Positions 8,634 through 16,385 of a stretch of DNA of 17,823 nt are shown in pieces. The notes beneath the pieces were generated by a model, which saw only the letters and a list, made by a program, of their open reading frames with translations, had not been told where the DNA came from and searched no databases. Numbering within the stretch: position 1 is the stretch's first letter; every line of letters begins with the position of its first letter. This DNA is from Desulfuromusa sp. (lineage in GTDB: Bacteria; Desulfobacterota; Desulfuromonadia; Desulfuromonadales; Geopsychrobacteraceae). The stretch spans positions 1 through 17,823 of the forward strand of contig JAGGWI010000107.1 of assembly GCA_021157505.1 (NCBI GenBank). The letters run 5' to 3'. The position numbers were made by a program, and so were the translations under genes.

Positions 8634-9038
8634 ATGGGCAACAACGATCACCAAAAACCGCCGACTGAAGTCTGTGCAGCGGTCATTCAGCATCAGAATA
8701 AAATCTTGATCACCCTGCGTCCCGAAGATAAGCGCTTGGGGGGATATTGGGAATTTCCCGGGGGTAAAATAGAAACCGGGGAATCACCACAGATTGCATT
8801 AATACGAGAATTGCGTGAAGAACTCGATATTAAAATTGAGGTCGGAGCATTGATAGAAACCGTTCACCATTGCTACGAGTGGGGCAAGGTGGTTATTCTC
8901 GCTTACGCATGCACCTGGAAAAGTGGAACCATCAAACATCTTGAAGTGAGCGATCATCGCTGGGTTGCAGCAGAAAATCTTCTCGACTATGATATTCTCG
9001 CTGCTGACCAGCCAATTATCAAGAAGTTGCTTAAATGA
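8634..9038 (+). CDS. MutT-like Nudix hydrolase ((deoxy)nucleoside triphosphate pyrophosphohydrolase)
   Basis: The 134-residue product carries a Nudix box at residues 44-66 (GKIETGE, then RELREELDI), with the metal-binding REXXEE core intact and the usual Gly of the box replaced by Asp65. The preceding LGGYWEFPGGKIE and the closing HRWVAAENL are typical of MutT (8-oxo-dGTP diphosphatase) and its relatives, which hydrolyse oxidised or non-canonical nucleotides to monophosphates. I chose the ATG at 8634 because a GGAG lies before it and the family usually starts close to the first strand; an ATG at 8598 would add 12 residues (MRPNLNLEIEPT) without a ribosome binding site. It is divergent from menG. 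MutT proper versus a broader Nudix specificity cannot be settled from sequence. Confidence 0.88.
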   Translation: MGNNDHQKPPTEVCAAVIQHQNKILITLRPEDKRLGGYWEFPGGKIETGESPQIALIRELREELDIKIEVGALIETVHHCYEWGKVVILAYACTWKSGTIKHLEVSDHRWVAAENLLDYDILAADQPIIKKLLK

Positions 9039-9040
9039 GA

Positions 9041-9125
9041 AATCCCCCTCAATCCCCCTTTTTCTAAGGGGGAAGTTTAAGTTTTAAAGTTCCCCTCTTT
9101 GGCAAAGAGGGGTTAGGGGAGATTC
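9041..9125. repeat. double-hairpin intergenic repeat, possible terminator
   Basis: Two perfect hairpins stand 3 bp after the Nudix stop codon: CCCCCTT/AAGGGGG (9054-9060 with 9066-9072, 5-nt loop) and CCCCTCTTT/AAAGAGGGG (9092-9100 with 9104-9112, 3-nt loop GGC). The ends are also near-complementary: aatccccct (9041-9049) and aggggagatt (9116-9125). The pattern resembles the C-rich/G-rich palindromic intergenic repeats dispersed in many bacterial genomes. It may also end Nudix transcription, although only short T-runs follow the hairpins. Confidence 0.6.
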
Positions 9126-9158
9126 GAAAATCGAAATCGAGTCCATTGCAACTACTTT

Positions 9159-9165
9159 GAGGAGG
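9159..9165 (+). promoter_or_regulatory. strong ribosome binding site of the metallo-hydrolase gene
   Basis: GAGGAGG lies 7 nt before the ATG at 9173. This is the strongest Shine-Dalgarno in the window and fixes the start. Confidence 0.7.
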
Positions 9166-9172
9166 AAAAATC

Positions 9173-10012
9173 ATGAGTATCCGCCTGACAATCCTATGTG
9201 AAAACAGCGTCGATCAGGTCAGTCCCTATGGCTTATTGGGAGAACACGGCTTTTCCTGCCACCTGCAGACTCCCTCTGGAAATTTTTTGTTTGATACCGG
9301 CGGCGGTATGACAATCATGAACAACGCCGAACTGCTGGGGATAGACTTCACCAAACTCCAAGGTATCATGTTCAGCCACGGCCATTTCGATCATACCGGG
9401 GGACTACGGCAGGTTCTGGAAAAAACGGGTAAAATTCCAATTTACGCCCACCCCGATCTGTTTTCCAAACACTTCAGCAAAAATAGCGGGGAAATGCGCA
9501 ATATCGGGATCCCCTGGCCACAGGTTGAGTTGGAAGAGCTCGGGGCTGATTTCAAATTTTCCGCAACCCCCCAGAAGGTCGCCCCAGACCTGCTCCTGTC
9601 GGGAGAAGTCCCGCGCATTTCCAAGGTTGAAACAGGTGACCCCAACCTCTTATCTCTGGCGGAAGATGGAGCCCAAGTCACCGACCCACTCCATGACGAC
9701 CTGTCATTGTTTATCCATACCGACAGAGGGTTGGTGATACTTCTCGGCTGTGCCCATGCGGGATTGCTGAATATTATTGATCACGCCATCAAACTGACCG
9801 GAGAGAAAAAAATCTATATGGTTCTCGGGGGAACACACCTGAAATTTTGCAGTGAAGAGCAAATGACAGCAACTTTGGATCGGTTGGAGGAACTTGATGT
9901 TGACCTGATTGGAGCATCACACTGTACCGGTCTCAGAGGGGCACGAATGCTGGCTGAGCGATTCGGTCAACGGTTCTTCTCTGCATCGGTTGGTGTTGAG
10001 ATTGACATCTAA
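9173..10012 (+). CDS. metallo-beta-lactamase-fold hydrolase (COG1237 type)
   Basis: The 279-residue product has the metal-binding motif SHGHFDH (residues 68-74), GCAH (His195), GGTH (His222) and a terminal SHCTG (His250), plus the GEVPR and HDDLSLF segments that mark the COG1237 branch. Members of this branch are often annotated as 7,8-dihydropterin-6-methyl-4-(beta-D-ribofuranosyl)aminobenzene-5'-phosphate synthase-related, after an archaeal enzyme; in bacteria the substrate is generally unknown. The protein has no signal peptide and should be cytoplasmic. It follows the Nudix gene in the same direction but across a double-hairpin repeat, with its own strong ribosome binding site, so it may be a separate unit. 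Family assignment is firm; the reaction is not known. Confidence 0.88.
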   Translation: MSIRLTILCENSVDQVSPYGLLGEHGFSCHLQTPSGNFLFDTGGGMTIMNNAELLGIDFTKLQGIMFSHGHFDHTGGLRQVLEKTGKIPIYAHPDLFSKHFSKNSGEMRNIGIPWPQVELEELGADFKFSATPQKVAPDLLLSGEVPRISKVETGDPNLLSLAEDGAQVTDPLHDDLSLFIHTDRGLVILLGCAHAGLLNIIDHAIKLTGEKKIYMVLGGTHLKFCSEEQMTATLDRLEELDVDLIGASHCTGLRGARMLAERFGQRFFSASVGVEIDI

Positions 10013-10259
10013 AAGCAAGAGACGGTACCAACGACAGTGCACTAACAACAGTCTGCTGATAAAACCCGCTGATTGAAACAAAAGAACCGAGCCTCTTCGA
10101 ACAAAAAAAAGGGGGCCAGTTCGGTCAAATGGAGGGGATTGTGATCGGAGAATTATTCTGACAACTCCCCGGTTCCCCTTCTGTTCCACCAGTCAAAAAC
10201 TGATTTCTTCCCCATGCAAAAACTCCGCTTAAAAACCCACGAAGTTCTTCCCTGAAACA

Positions 10260-10327
10260 ACATTAGAATACTTATATAAAGCTTGACTCTAACAGGGGTT
10301 TACTATAGCTTGTAATACATTAGAATA
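10260..10327. repeat. 11-bp direct repeat upstream of the export operon
   Basis: acattagaata occurs perfectly at 10260-10270 and again at 10317-10327, 57 bp apart start to start. A shorter relative, ctagaat, appears at 10348-10354. The copies lie in the presumed promoter region and could be regulator binding sites. Confidence 0.45.
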
Positions 10328-10408
10328 TTATTATTGTATCTTTATAACTAGAATTGACTATTAGTCTGCCTCGTATCAAAATATTTTTTTGTCGGCAGAC
10401 ACCCAGCT

Positions 10409-10413
10409 GAAGG
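10409..10413 (+). promoter_or_regulatory. ribosome binding site deciding the start of the GAF-HlyD gene
   Basis: GAAGG lies 5 nt before the ATG at 10419. The alternative in-frame TTG at 10389 follows a run of T and has no Shine-Dalgarno. Confidence 0.45.
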
Positions 10414-10418
10414 TATTT

Positions 10419-12185
10419 ATGCAGAAGGTTCTCACAACCTGGTTATCCCAACAATGCCAGATACTGCCTGGAGCTGTCCATGCTGTGCTCCTGACGGGAC
10501 CGCTCGATGAAGGCCCCTACGAGCAGGCAATTTACTGGCCGGATGACGAACACGATCAGACTTCGCTGGATCGAGTAGCCCAAGCTGCATTACGAAGTAA
10601 GCAGGCGGTTATCAAGACTCGCAACAGCACCATAGAAGAGACGGGTGAGCCGTTAGATGCAATAGCCTGCCCCCTGTTTCTGGATAACAAGCTCTTTGGT
10701 GTTTTTGCGGTCCAGATGTCAAATTGCTCACAGCCAATGCAACAGGCTGCCATCCGTCAGATTCAGACCGGGGCAATATGGCTGGAAACCATGACTGTTC
10801 TGCAAGGAACAATAGCCAAAGATCAATTGATCAATCTTGTAGATCTGGTTGCAACCGGCCTTGAAAACGAACATTTCAGAGTCGCGGCAACCGAAGTGGC
10901 CAATGAACTGACCAGCCGTTTTTCCTGCCAACGGGTCAGTCTTGGCTTCATACACCACAACCGGATTCGTATAGAAGCTATTTCACATACGCAGAAAATT
11001 GATCGCCAGGCCAATTTAACCCGTGCGCTGCGCGATGCCATGAATGAAGCGGTAGACCAGAGCAGTGCAATGATCTACCCACTTGAGACAGGACCCTCAG
11101 CACTGGTGACCCAGATGCACGCCAAACTGGTGGACCAGCAGCAGGGATCGGCAATCTGCACCATACCGTTAATCAGAGATGGTAAAGCTATCGGTGCGTT
11201 GCTTCTGGAACGTGGCATTGATGAACCATTCAGCAGAACAACCGTGGAGCAGTGTCAACAGATTGGTCTGCTGATCGGACCGGTACTGGAAAACCGGCGG
11301 AGAGAAGAGCGTCCCCTCCCCGCCAAAATCTATGCTTCGCTGCGCGGGTGGTTTGCAAAACTTTTGGGCCCCAACCATTTACCTCTGAAAGTCAGTGTCA
11401 CTCTCAGTATCGGATTGGCTCTCTGGCTCTCTCTGGCCGGGGCGATGTTTCATGTTTCCAGTGATTCTTTTTTAGAGGCCGGGATCTGTCGCGCCGTTGT
11501 CGCACCACAACAGGGATTCATTGCCAGCTCGGCAGTGCGTGCCGGGGACCTGGTAGAAAAAGGGGACCTGCTGGCAACTCTGGATGACCGGGACCTGCTG
11601 CTTGAACAGCGTAAATGGCGGAGTCAACGGGCACAGCTGCTGAAAGAGTATCGGCAGGCATTGGCCGGATATGATCGCGCCGAAGTTGCAATTCTCAAAG
11701 CTAAGCGGACCCAGGCCGAGGCACAGTTACAACTGGTTGAGCAGCAACTGCAACGCACCACACTGGTTGCCCCTTTTTCCGGTTTAGTCACCAGCGGCGA
11801 TCTCAGTCAATCCCTCGGTTCTCCGGTTGAGCGCGGTGAAGTGTTGTTTGAAGTTGCCCCGACCGATACTTATCGAGTGGTATTAAAGGTTGATGACCGG
11901 GATATCGGCCTGCTCACCCGCGGTCAGCAGGGGCAACTAAAACTCTCCGGGCTGCCGAACCAGACCATCGGCATTAAAGTAGAGCGACTGACACCAGTTG
12001 CAACCAGTAGCGAGGGGCGCAACTATTTTCGGGTTGAAGCGATCATGGATAGTCAGTCTGATCTCATGCGACCGGGGATGGAAGGGGTAGCCAAAATAGT
12101 TATTGGTGAAGAAAAACTGCTATGGATTTTATCGCGTAGATTGGTGGAATGGTTCCGCATGTTCACCTGGAATCGCTTACCGTAA
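10419..12185 (+). CDS. GAF-like domain / HlyD-type membrane-fusion adaptor protein
   Basis: The 588-residue product has an N-terminal soluble part of about 310 residues that reads as one or two GAF-like domains: residues 11-125 contain IACPLFLDNKLFGVFAVQM, and 140-295 contain RVSLGFIHHNRI and ICTIPLIRDGKAIGALLLER. One membrane helix follows (about 325-344), then an HlyD-type periplasmic adaptor: a first barrel-sandwich half (APQQGFIASSAVRAGDLVEK), a helical hairpin (about 391-445), the second half (TTLVAPFSGLVTSG) and a beta-barrel tail. HlyD proteins bridge inner-membrane transporters to an outer-membrane exit duct. A cytoplasmic GAF part fused to a periplasmic adaptor is unusual and suggests sensing or docking. 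Start: ATG 10419 is preferred for its GAAGG site; TTG 10389 would add 10 residues. It is first in the operon, 9 bp before the M50 gene. Confidence 0.82.
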   Translation: MQKVLTTWLSQQCQILPGAVHAVLLTGPLDEGPYEQAIYWPDDEHDQTSLDRVAQAALRSKQAVIKTRNSTIEETGEPLDAIACPLFLDNKLFGVFAVQMSNCSQPMQQAAIRQIQTGAIWLETMTVLQGTIAKDQLINLVDLVATGLENEHFRVAATEVANELTSRFSCQRVSLGFIHHNRIRIEAISHTQKIDRQANLTRALRDAMNEAVDQSSAMIYPLETGPSALVTQMHAKLVDQQQGSAICTIPLIRDGKAIGALLLERGIDEPFSRTTVEQCQQIGLLIGPVLENRRREERPLPAKIYASLRGWFAKLLGPNHLPLKVSVTLSIGLALWLSLAGAMFHVSSDSFLEAGICRAVVAPQQGFIASSAVRAGDLVEKGDLLATLDDRDLLLEQRKWRSQRAQLLKEYRQALAGYDRAEVAILKAKRTQAEAQLQLVEQQLQRTTLVAPFSGLVTSGDLSQSLGSPVERGEVLFEVAPTDTYRVVLKVDDRDIGLLTRGQQGQLKLSGLPNQTIGIKVERLTPVATSSEGRNYFRVEAIMDSQSDLMRPGMEGVAKIVIGEEKLLWILSRRLVEWFRMFTWNRLP

Positions 12186-12194
12186 GAAGAACTG

Positions 12195-14342
12195 ATGAGT
12201 GAATCTTTATTCAGCACCTATTGGTATCGGGTCGCCAAACTGAAACCGGCGTTGCGCGATAGCGCCGAAATTTCCCGACATGTTTACCGGGGACAGGCGT
12301 GGTACGTGTTGAGAAATCGATTGAACGGCAAGAATCATCGCTTCAATCAGGCGGCCTATGCGTTGATCGGTCAGATGGATGGTCAACGAACGGTCCAGCA
12401 GATCTGGGATAACAGCGCAACCACACCGGCACAAGAGGTTCCAGGTCAAGATGAAATGATCCGTTTACTCGGCCGCTTACATGACGCCGATCTGATTCAA
12501 GGGGATATCCTCCCCAGCACCACAGAGATGTTCCGTCAAGTTGAGAATGAACAGAAGCAAGGGTGGAAACAGCGGATTGCCAATCCATTTTCCCTCCGTT
12601 TCCCCCTCTTCGACCCGGAGCGCTTCCTCCAAAAATGTCAGGGATTGAATCGGCTTCTATTCACCCGCAGCATGTTTATCATCTGGTTGATTATTGTCCT
12701 GACTGCCGCTGGCGCGGCACTGGTTAACTGGTCAGATCTTTCTGCAAGCCTGAGCGATCAACTCTATTCACCAAACAATTTACTGGCACTCTGGCTGGTC
12801 TATCCGCTGGTTAAAATTTTCCATGAGTTGGGCCATGCCCTGGCAGTCAAACACTGGGGTGGTGAAGTTCATGAAACCGGAGTGATTCTCCTTGCCCTGA
12901 CTCCACTTCCCTATGTCGATGCCTCCGCCTCCGCCTCATTCCCCGAAAAACGTCAGCGAATCACCGTTGCCGCGATGGGCATGATGGTTGAACTGCTGCT
13001 CGCCTCAGTGGCACTGTTTATCTGGTTGAATGTCGAAACCGGGATGATCAGTTCCCTGGCTTACAATGTGATGCTGATCGGTGGCATCTCGACACTGCTG
13101 TTTAACGGCAACCCACTATTGCGCTACGACGGTTACTATATTCTTGCCGATCTGATCGAAATCCCCAACCTGGGGCAACGTTCAAGCCGCTATTTCGGTT
13201 ATCTGTTACAACGTTTTCTGTTACAGAACCACAGCAGTCAGTCTCCGGTGACTGCCCCCGGTGAGGCCGCCTGGTTCGCCGTTTATGGCCCCCTTTCGTT
13301 CTGCTACCGGATACTGATCATGATCGGGCTAGTGTGGCTGGTCAGCAGTCGCTTCTTCGTGATCGGCGTGCTGATCGCCATATGGGGTGCGATCAGCCTG
13401 ATGATCATACCAGCCGTTCGCAGTCTCTCACAATTCCTCAACACCCCGGCAGCGCGCAGTCACCGAACCCGGTTGACTCTTGTTGGCGGCGGCACCGCCC
13501 TGCTCGCTGCGCTGCTGCTGTTTGTCTTACCTCTGCCGCTCTGGACCTCCACCCAGGGGGTTGTCTGGCTTCCGGAACAAGCTAAGATCCGCGCTGGGGC
13601 CAGTTGTGAAGTGGTCAAAATTCTGGTACCAACCGAACAAGTTGTCGCCAAAGGTCAGCCCCTGCTGAGTGGCAGTGATCCTTTTTTAGCCGCAGAAATT
13701 GCTGTCTACCGAGCTCAGTTGACTGAACTCTATGCCAAATACCACGCCCAACCCCTCCAGGAACGGGTCAAACGGAAATTGTTGCGGGATCAGATCGAAA
13801 TGATCCAAGGAGACCTGAAGCAGACGGAAGAGCAAGAGGAAAAGCTACTGGTTCGCAGCCCTGCTGACGGCAAATTCATCCTTATAGATGATCGAAATTT
13901 ACCCGGCCATTTTGTCAAACAGGGTGAGCTTCTCGGCTACATTATCGCCGATCATCGACCAACGATCCGTACCCTGATTAATCAGACCGATATTGGTCTG
14001 ATCCGGGAGCAGGTCACAGGAGTTGAAATCCGCCTGGCATATCAGACCGATAAAACCCTGCAGGCCAATATTCAGCGGATTTTCCCCGCTGCCGAACTCA
14101 ATCTACCGTCAGCAGCACTGGGAACCGCCGGCGGCGGAGTTATCCCGATTGACCCCAACGATCCTGATGGTTTGCGGGCGCTGGAAAGTCACTTTCAGCT
14201 GGATCTCAGCTTGCCGAATGAAATCAAAAATCCCCATATCGGGGGACGTGTCTATGTTCGCTTTGAACATGGTCGGATGCCACTAGCGATGCAGATGTAT
14301 CGCGGCCTGCGTCAACTGTTGCTGCGGAAATTTTATGTCTAG
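12195..14342 (+). CDS. M50 site-2-protease-like protein with PqqD-like and HlyD-like domains
   Basis: The 715-residue product has three parts. Residues about 25-105 resemble PqqD: RHVYRGQAWYVLRN, HRFNQAAYALIGQMDGQRTV and a helical LLGRLHDADLIQGD end; such domains (RiPP recognition elements) bind leader peptides. Residues about 155-450 form a polytopic membrane domain with the M50 zinc motif HELGH (210-214) and the second motif NPLLRYDGYY (306-315, Asp312 as likely third ligand). After the last helix (about 428-450), residues 451-690 form an HlyD-like periplasmic module with a barrel-sandwich half (GASCEVVKILVPTEQVVAKG), a short coiled coil (about 500-550) and LLVRSPADGKF. The catalytic residues appear intact, so it may cleave a substrate in the membrane as well as serve as an adaptor. 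Its last codons overlap the SecA-like gene by 8 bp. Confidence 0.85.
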   Translation: MSESLFSTYWYRVAKLKPALRDSAEISRHVYRGQAWYVLRNRLNGKNHRFNQAAYALIGQMDGQRTVQQIWDNSATTPAQEVPGQDEMIRLLGRLHDADLIQGDILPSTTEMFRQVENEQKQGWKQRIANPFSLRFPLFDPERFLQKCQGLNRLLFTRSMFIIWLIIVLTAAGAALVNWSDLSASLSDQLYSPNNLLALWLVYPLVKIFHELGHALAVKHWGGEVHETGVILLALTPLPYVDASASASFPEKRQRITVAAMGMMVELLLASVALFIWLNVETGMISSLAYNVMLIGGISTLLFNGNPLLRYDGYYILADLIEIPNLGQRSSRYFGYLLQRFLLQNHSSQSPVTAPGEAAWFAVYGPLSFCYRILIMIGLVWLVSSRFFVIGVLIAIWGAISLMIIPAVRSLSQFLNTPAARSHRTRLTLVGGGTALLAALLLFVLPLPLWTSTQGVVWLPEQAKIRAGASCEVVKILVPTEQVVAKGQPLLSGSDPFLAAEIAVYRAQLTELYAKYHAQPLQERVKRKLLRDQIEMIQGDLKQTEEQEEKLLVRSPADGKFILIDDRNLPGHFVKQGELLGYIIADHRPTIRTLINQTDIGLIREQVTGVEIRLAYQTDKTLQANIQRIFPAAELNLPSAALGTAGGGVIPIDPNDPDGLRALESHFQLDLSLPNEIKNPHIGGRVYVRFEHGRMPLAMQMYRGLRQLLLRKFYV

Positions 14343-16320
14343 TTCTTCACTTGCCATCAAAACCGGGGCATTGCGACCCGGTCTGATCTCCGGAAATTAC
14401 CCTGAACGGGGTGATCAGGAGAGCCATTGGATTGAGCGTCTCTGCACTCAATTTCAGGGGACACTGGCACGCTTCAACGTTGATCGGCATCGCAGCTTGC
14501 AACAGGTTGCTACAAAGATCGACCGGCACGGGGAAACATTGACGACCCTTGATCAACCACAGCTTGACAACTCGCTGCTGGAACTGCGCCGTCAGTTTCG
14601 CCGTTGTGGTTTAAGTAGCACCCTCTGCATCGAAGCTTTTGCCCTGATCCGGGAAACATCCAAACGAACCATTCAACTGCGCCACTATGAATCCCAGTTG
14701 ATGGGTGGCTGGAGCATGCTCCATGGCCAGCTCGCCGAAATGGAGACCGGCGAGGGAAAAACCCTGGCCGCCACTTTGGCAGCGGCAACAGCGGCGCTGG
14801 CAGGAATTCCGACCCACGTTATCACCGTCAACGAATATCTGGTAGAACGCGATGCAAAAACCATGGGGGCACTCTATCGTGGCCTCGGTTTAACCGTTGG
14901 CTATGTCACCCAGAAGATGGATGACGAACAACGCCGTGCCGCCTATGGCTGCGACATCACCTATTGCACCAATAAGCAGGTCGCTTTCGATTATCTGCGC
15001 GATCGCCTGGTGCTCGGTAACGAACGCAGCAAGTTACGCTTACAGCTTGAAGCGGCGTATGCCGATAACAACCGTTCTGGACAATTTCTGCTGCGCGGTC
15101 TCTGTTTCGCCATTATCGATGAAGCCGACAGCGTTCTCATTGATGAAGCCCGCACGCCATTGATTCTGACCCGCAGTGTCGACAGTACGGCAGAACATAC
15201 GACCTATCGACTGACACTGCATCTGGCGCAAAAACTGGTTAAGAATCGAGATTTTAAAATTGATCCAAACCGGCAACAGGTACAGCTGAGTCTGGCGGGT
15301 CAAGAGCGGCTGGCACAACTTAAACTGACCATCGCCAGTCCGTTGCAGAATGTCCGCCGCCGTGAAGAATTGGTTTGCCAGGCACTGCATGCCCTCAACC
15401 TGCTCCATAAAGATCGTGACTACCTCGTCGCTGAAGGTAAAGTGATTATTATCGATGCCAACACCGGTCGCACCATGCCCGATCGCTCCTGGGAGCGGGG
15501 TCTGCAACAACTGGTTGAAGCAAAGGAAGATTGCCCCCTCAGCGATGCCCGCGAGCAATTAGGGCGCTTGACTTATCAGCGTTTTTTCCGCCGCTACCTG
15601 CGTCTCGGCGGGATGACCGGCACCGCACGTGAAGTCAGTTCTGAGCTCTGGTCTGTTTATGGTCTGCGGGTACAGCGGATTCCCCTGCACAAGCCCAGTC
15701 AGCGCCGGGAACTGCCCATGGTGATTGTTTCTCAAACCGAAGAAAAGTGGGCCGAAGTCATTGCCTCTGTCGTCACTCTTCGCGCTCAGGGGCGGCCAGT
15801 TTTGATCGGCACCGGCTCGGTACTCGATTCGGAACAGCTTAGCCAGAAACTCACCGCTGCCGAAATTCCCCATCGGGTTCTCAACGCCCGGCAGGATCAG
15901 GAAGAGGCCGATATTGTTGCCGCCGCAGGCAAGCCACAGCAGGTCACTGTTGCGACCAATATGGCCGGACGGGGCACCGATATCCCCCTCGCAGAAAGTG
16001 TTGCCGAAGCGGGTGGTTTACACGTAATCGCCACCTGTCGTAACGAAGCGAAACGGATTGATCGACAATTATTTGGCCGCTGTGCCCGACAGGGTGATCC
16101 AGGCAGTTATCAGGCAATTCTGTCTCTGGATGACCAATTTTTACAGCAGAACTGTCGGCCATGGCTGTTGAAAATAATGGAGTGTAAGCGTCTGCAGTTG
16201 TACGGATTGAATCAAGCCCAGCGCCGGATCGAACGCCGCCGCTACGAAATCCGCCGCAATCTGCTGCTCCAGGAACAGCAGAACGGACGCTTACTCGCGT
16301 TCAGTGGTCATTTAGAATAA
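14335..16320 (+). CDS. short SecA-like ATPase of an accessory export system
   Basis: The 661-residue product is clearly SecA-like: Walker A METGEGKT (136-143), VITVNEYLVERDA (162-174), DEAD box IIDEADSVLIDEARTPLI (260-277), GRTMPDRSWERGL (378-390), GGMTGTA (425-431), ATNMAGRGTDI (540-550) and motif VI QLFGRCARQGDPGS (578-591; housekeeping form QLRGRSGRQGDPGS). It differs from housekeeping SecA (about 850-900 residues): the segment between the DEAD box and GRTMP, which holds the preprotein cross-linking domain, is shorter by roughly 60 residues; the insertion after GRGTDI is missing; and the protein ends soon after the start of the scaffold helix (AQRRIERRRYEIRRNLL). It therefore lacks the helical wing, two-helix finger and zinc tail. 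Its ATG overlaps the M50 gene by 8 bp, indicating translational coupling. It probably powers this cluster, not general secretion. Confidence 0.9.
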   Translation: MSSSSLAIKTGALRPGLISGNYPERGDQESHWIERLCTQFQGTLARFNVDRHRSLQQVATKIDRHGETLTTLDQPQLDNSLLELRRQFRRCGLSSTLCIEAFALIRETSKRTIQLRHYESQLMGGWSMLHGQLAEMETGEGKTLAATLAAATAALAGIPTHVITVNEYLVERDAKTMGALYRGLGLTVGYVTQKMDDEQRRAAYGCDITYCTNKQVAFDYLRDRLVLGNERSKLRLQLEAAYADNNRSGQFLLRGLCFAIIDEADSVLIDEARTPLILTRSVDSTAEHTTYRLTLHLAQKLVKNRDFKIDPNRQQVQLSLAGQERLAQLKLTIASPLQNVRRREELVCQALHALNLLHKDRDYLVAEGKVIIIDANTGRTMPDRSWERGLQQLVEAKEDCPLSDAREQLGRLTYQRFFRRYLRLGGMTGTAREVSSELWSVYGLRVQRIPLHKPSQRRELPMVIVSQTEEKWAEVIASVVTLRAQGRPVLIGTGSVLDSEQLSQKLTAAEIPHRVLNARQDQEEADIVAAAGKPQQVTVATNMAGRGTDIPLAESVAEAGGLHVIATCRNEAKRIDRQLFGRCARQGDPGSYQAILSLDDQFLQQNCRPWLLKIMECKRLQLYGLNQAQRRIERRRYEIRRNLLLQEQQNGRLLAFSGHLE

Positions 16321-16385
16321 ACCATCAAATAGAGTCAACCGGGACTGCCCGGGGTTTATAAAAATCAAGAGGAGATAACAATCTG

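Larger units (their letters stand above)
10013..10418. other. AT-rich intergenic region before the export operon
   Basis: No convincing gene is present on either strand. The right part (about 10260-10390) is clearly AT-rich compared with the flanking genes. Two TTGACT hexamers occur (10283-10288 and 10354-10359) but neither has a good -10 box at standard spacing: TATAGC follows the first after only 15 bp, and CAAAAT the second after 17 bp. TATAAC (10343-10348) lies 17 bp after TTAGAA (10320-10325), a partial promoter match. The promoter of the downstream operon is probably in this stretch but cannot be placed confidently. No clear intrinsic terminator was found after the hydrolase gene. Confidence 0.5.

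Noticed and set aside
9917..10189. Minus-strand open frame of 90 codons overlapping the end of the metallo-hydrolase gene
   Set aside because: Most of it is antisense to a well-supported gene, and the peptide has no recognisable domain or ribosome binding site.
10389..10418. TTG start at 10389 for the GAF-HlyD protein
   Set aside because: It has no Shine-Dalgarno and follows a T-run, while the ATG at 10419 has GAAGG at 5 nt. The TTG remains possible.
15040..15558. Minus-strand open frame of 172 codons inside the SecA-like gene
   Set aside because: It lies opposite conserved SecA motifs and is explained as a shadow frame.
14335..16320. Housekeeping SecA
   Set aside because: The protein is about 200 residues too short, lacks the C-terminal finger, wing and zinc tail, and sits in an adaptor/protease operon.
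16337..16356. Intrinsic terminator between the SecA-like and adaptor genes
   Set aside because: The stem is only 5 bp (CCGGG/CCCGG) and is not followed by a T-run, so read-through is expected.
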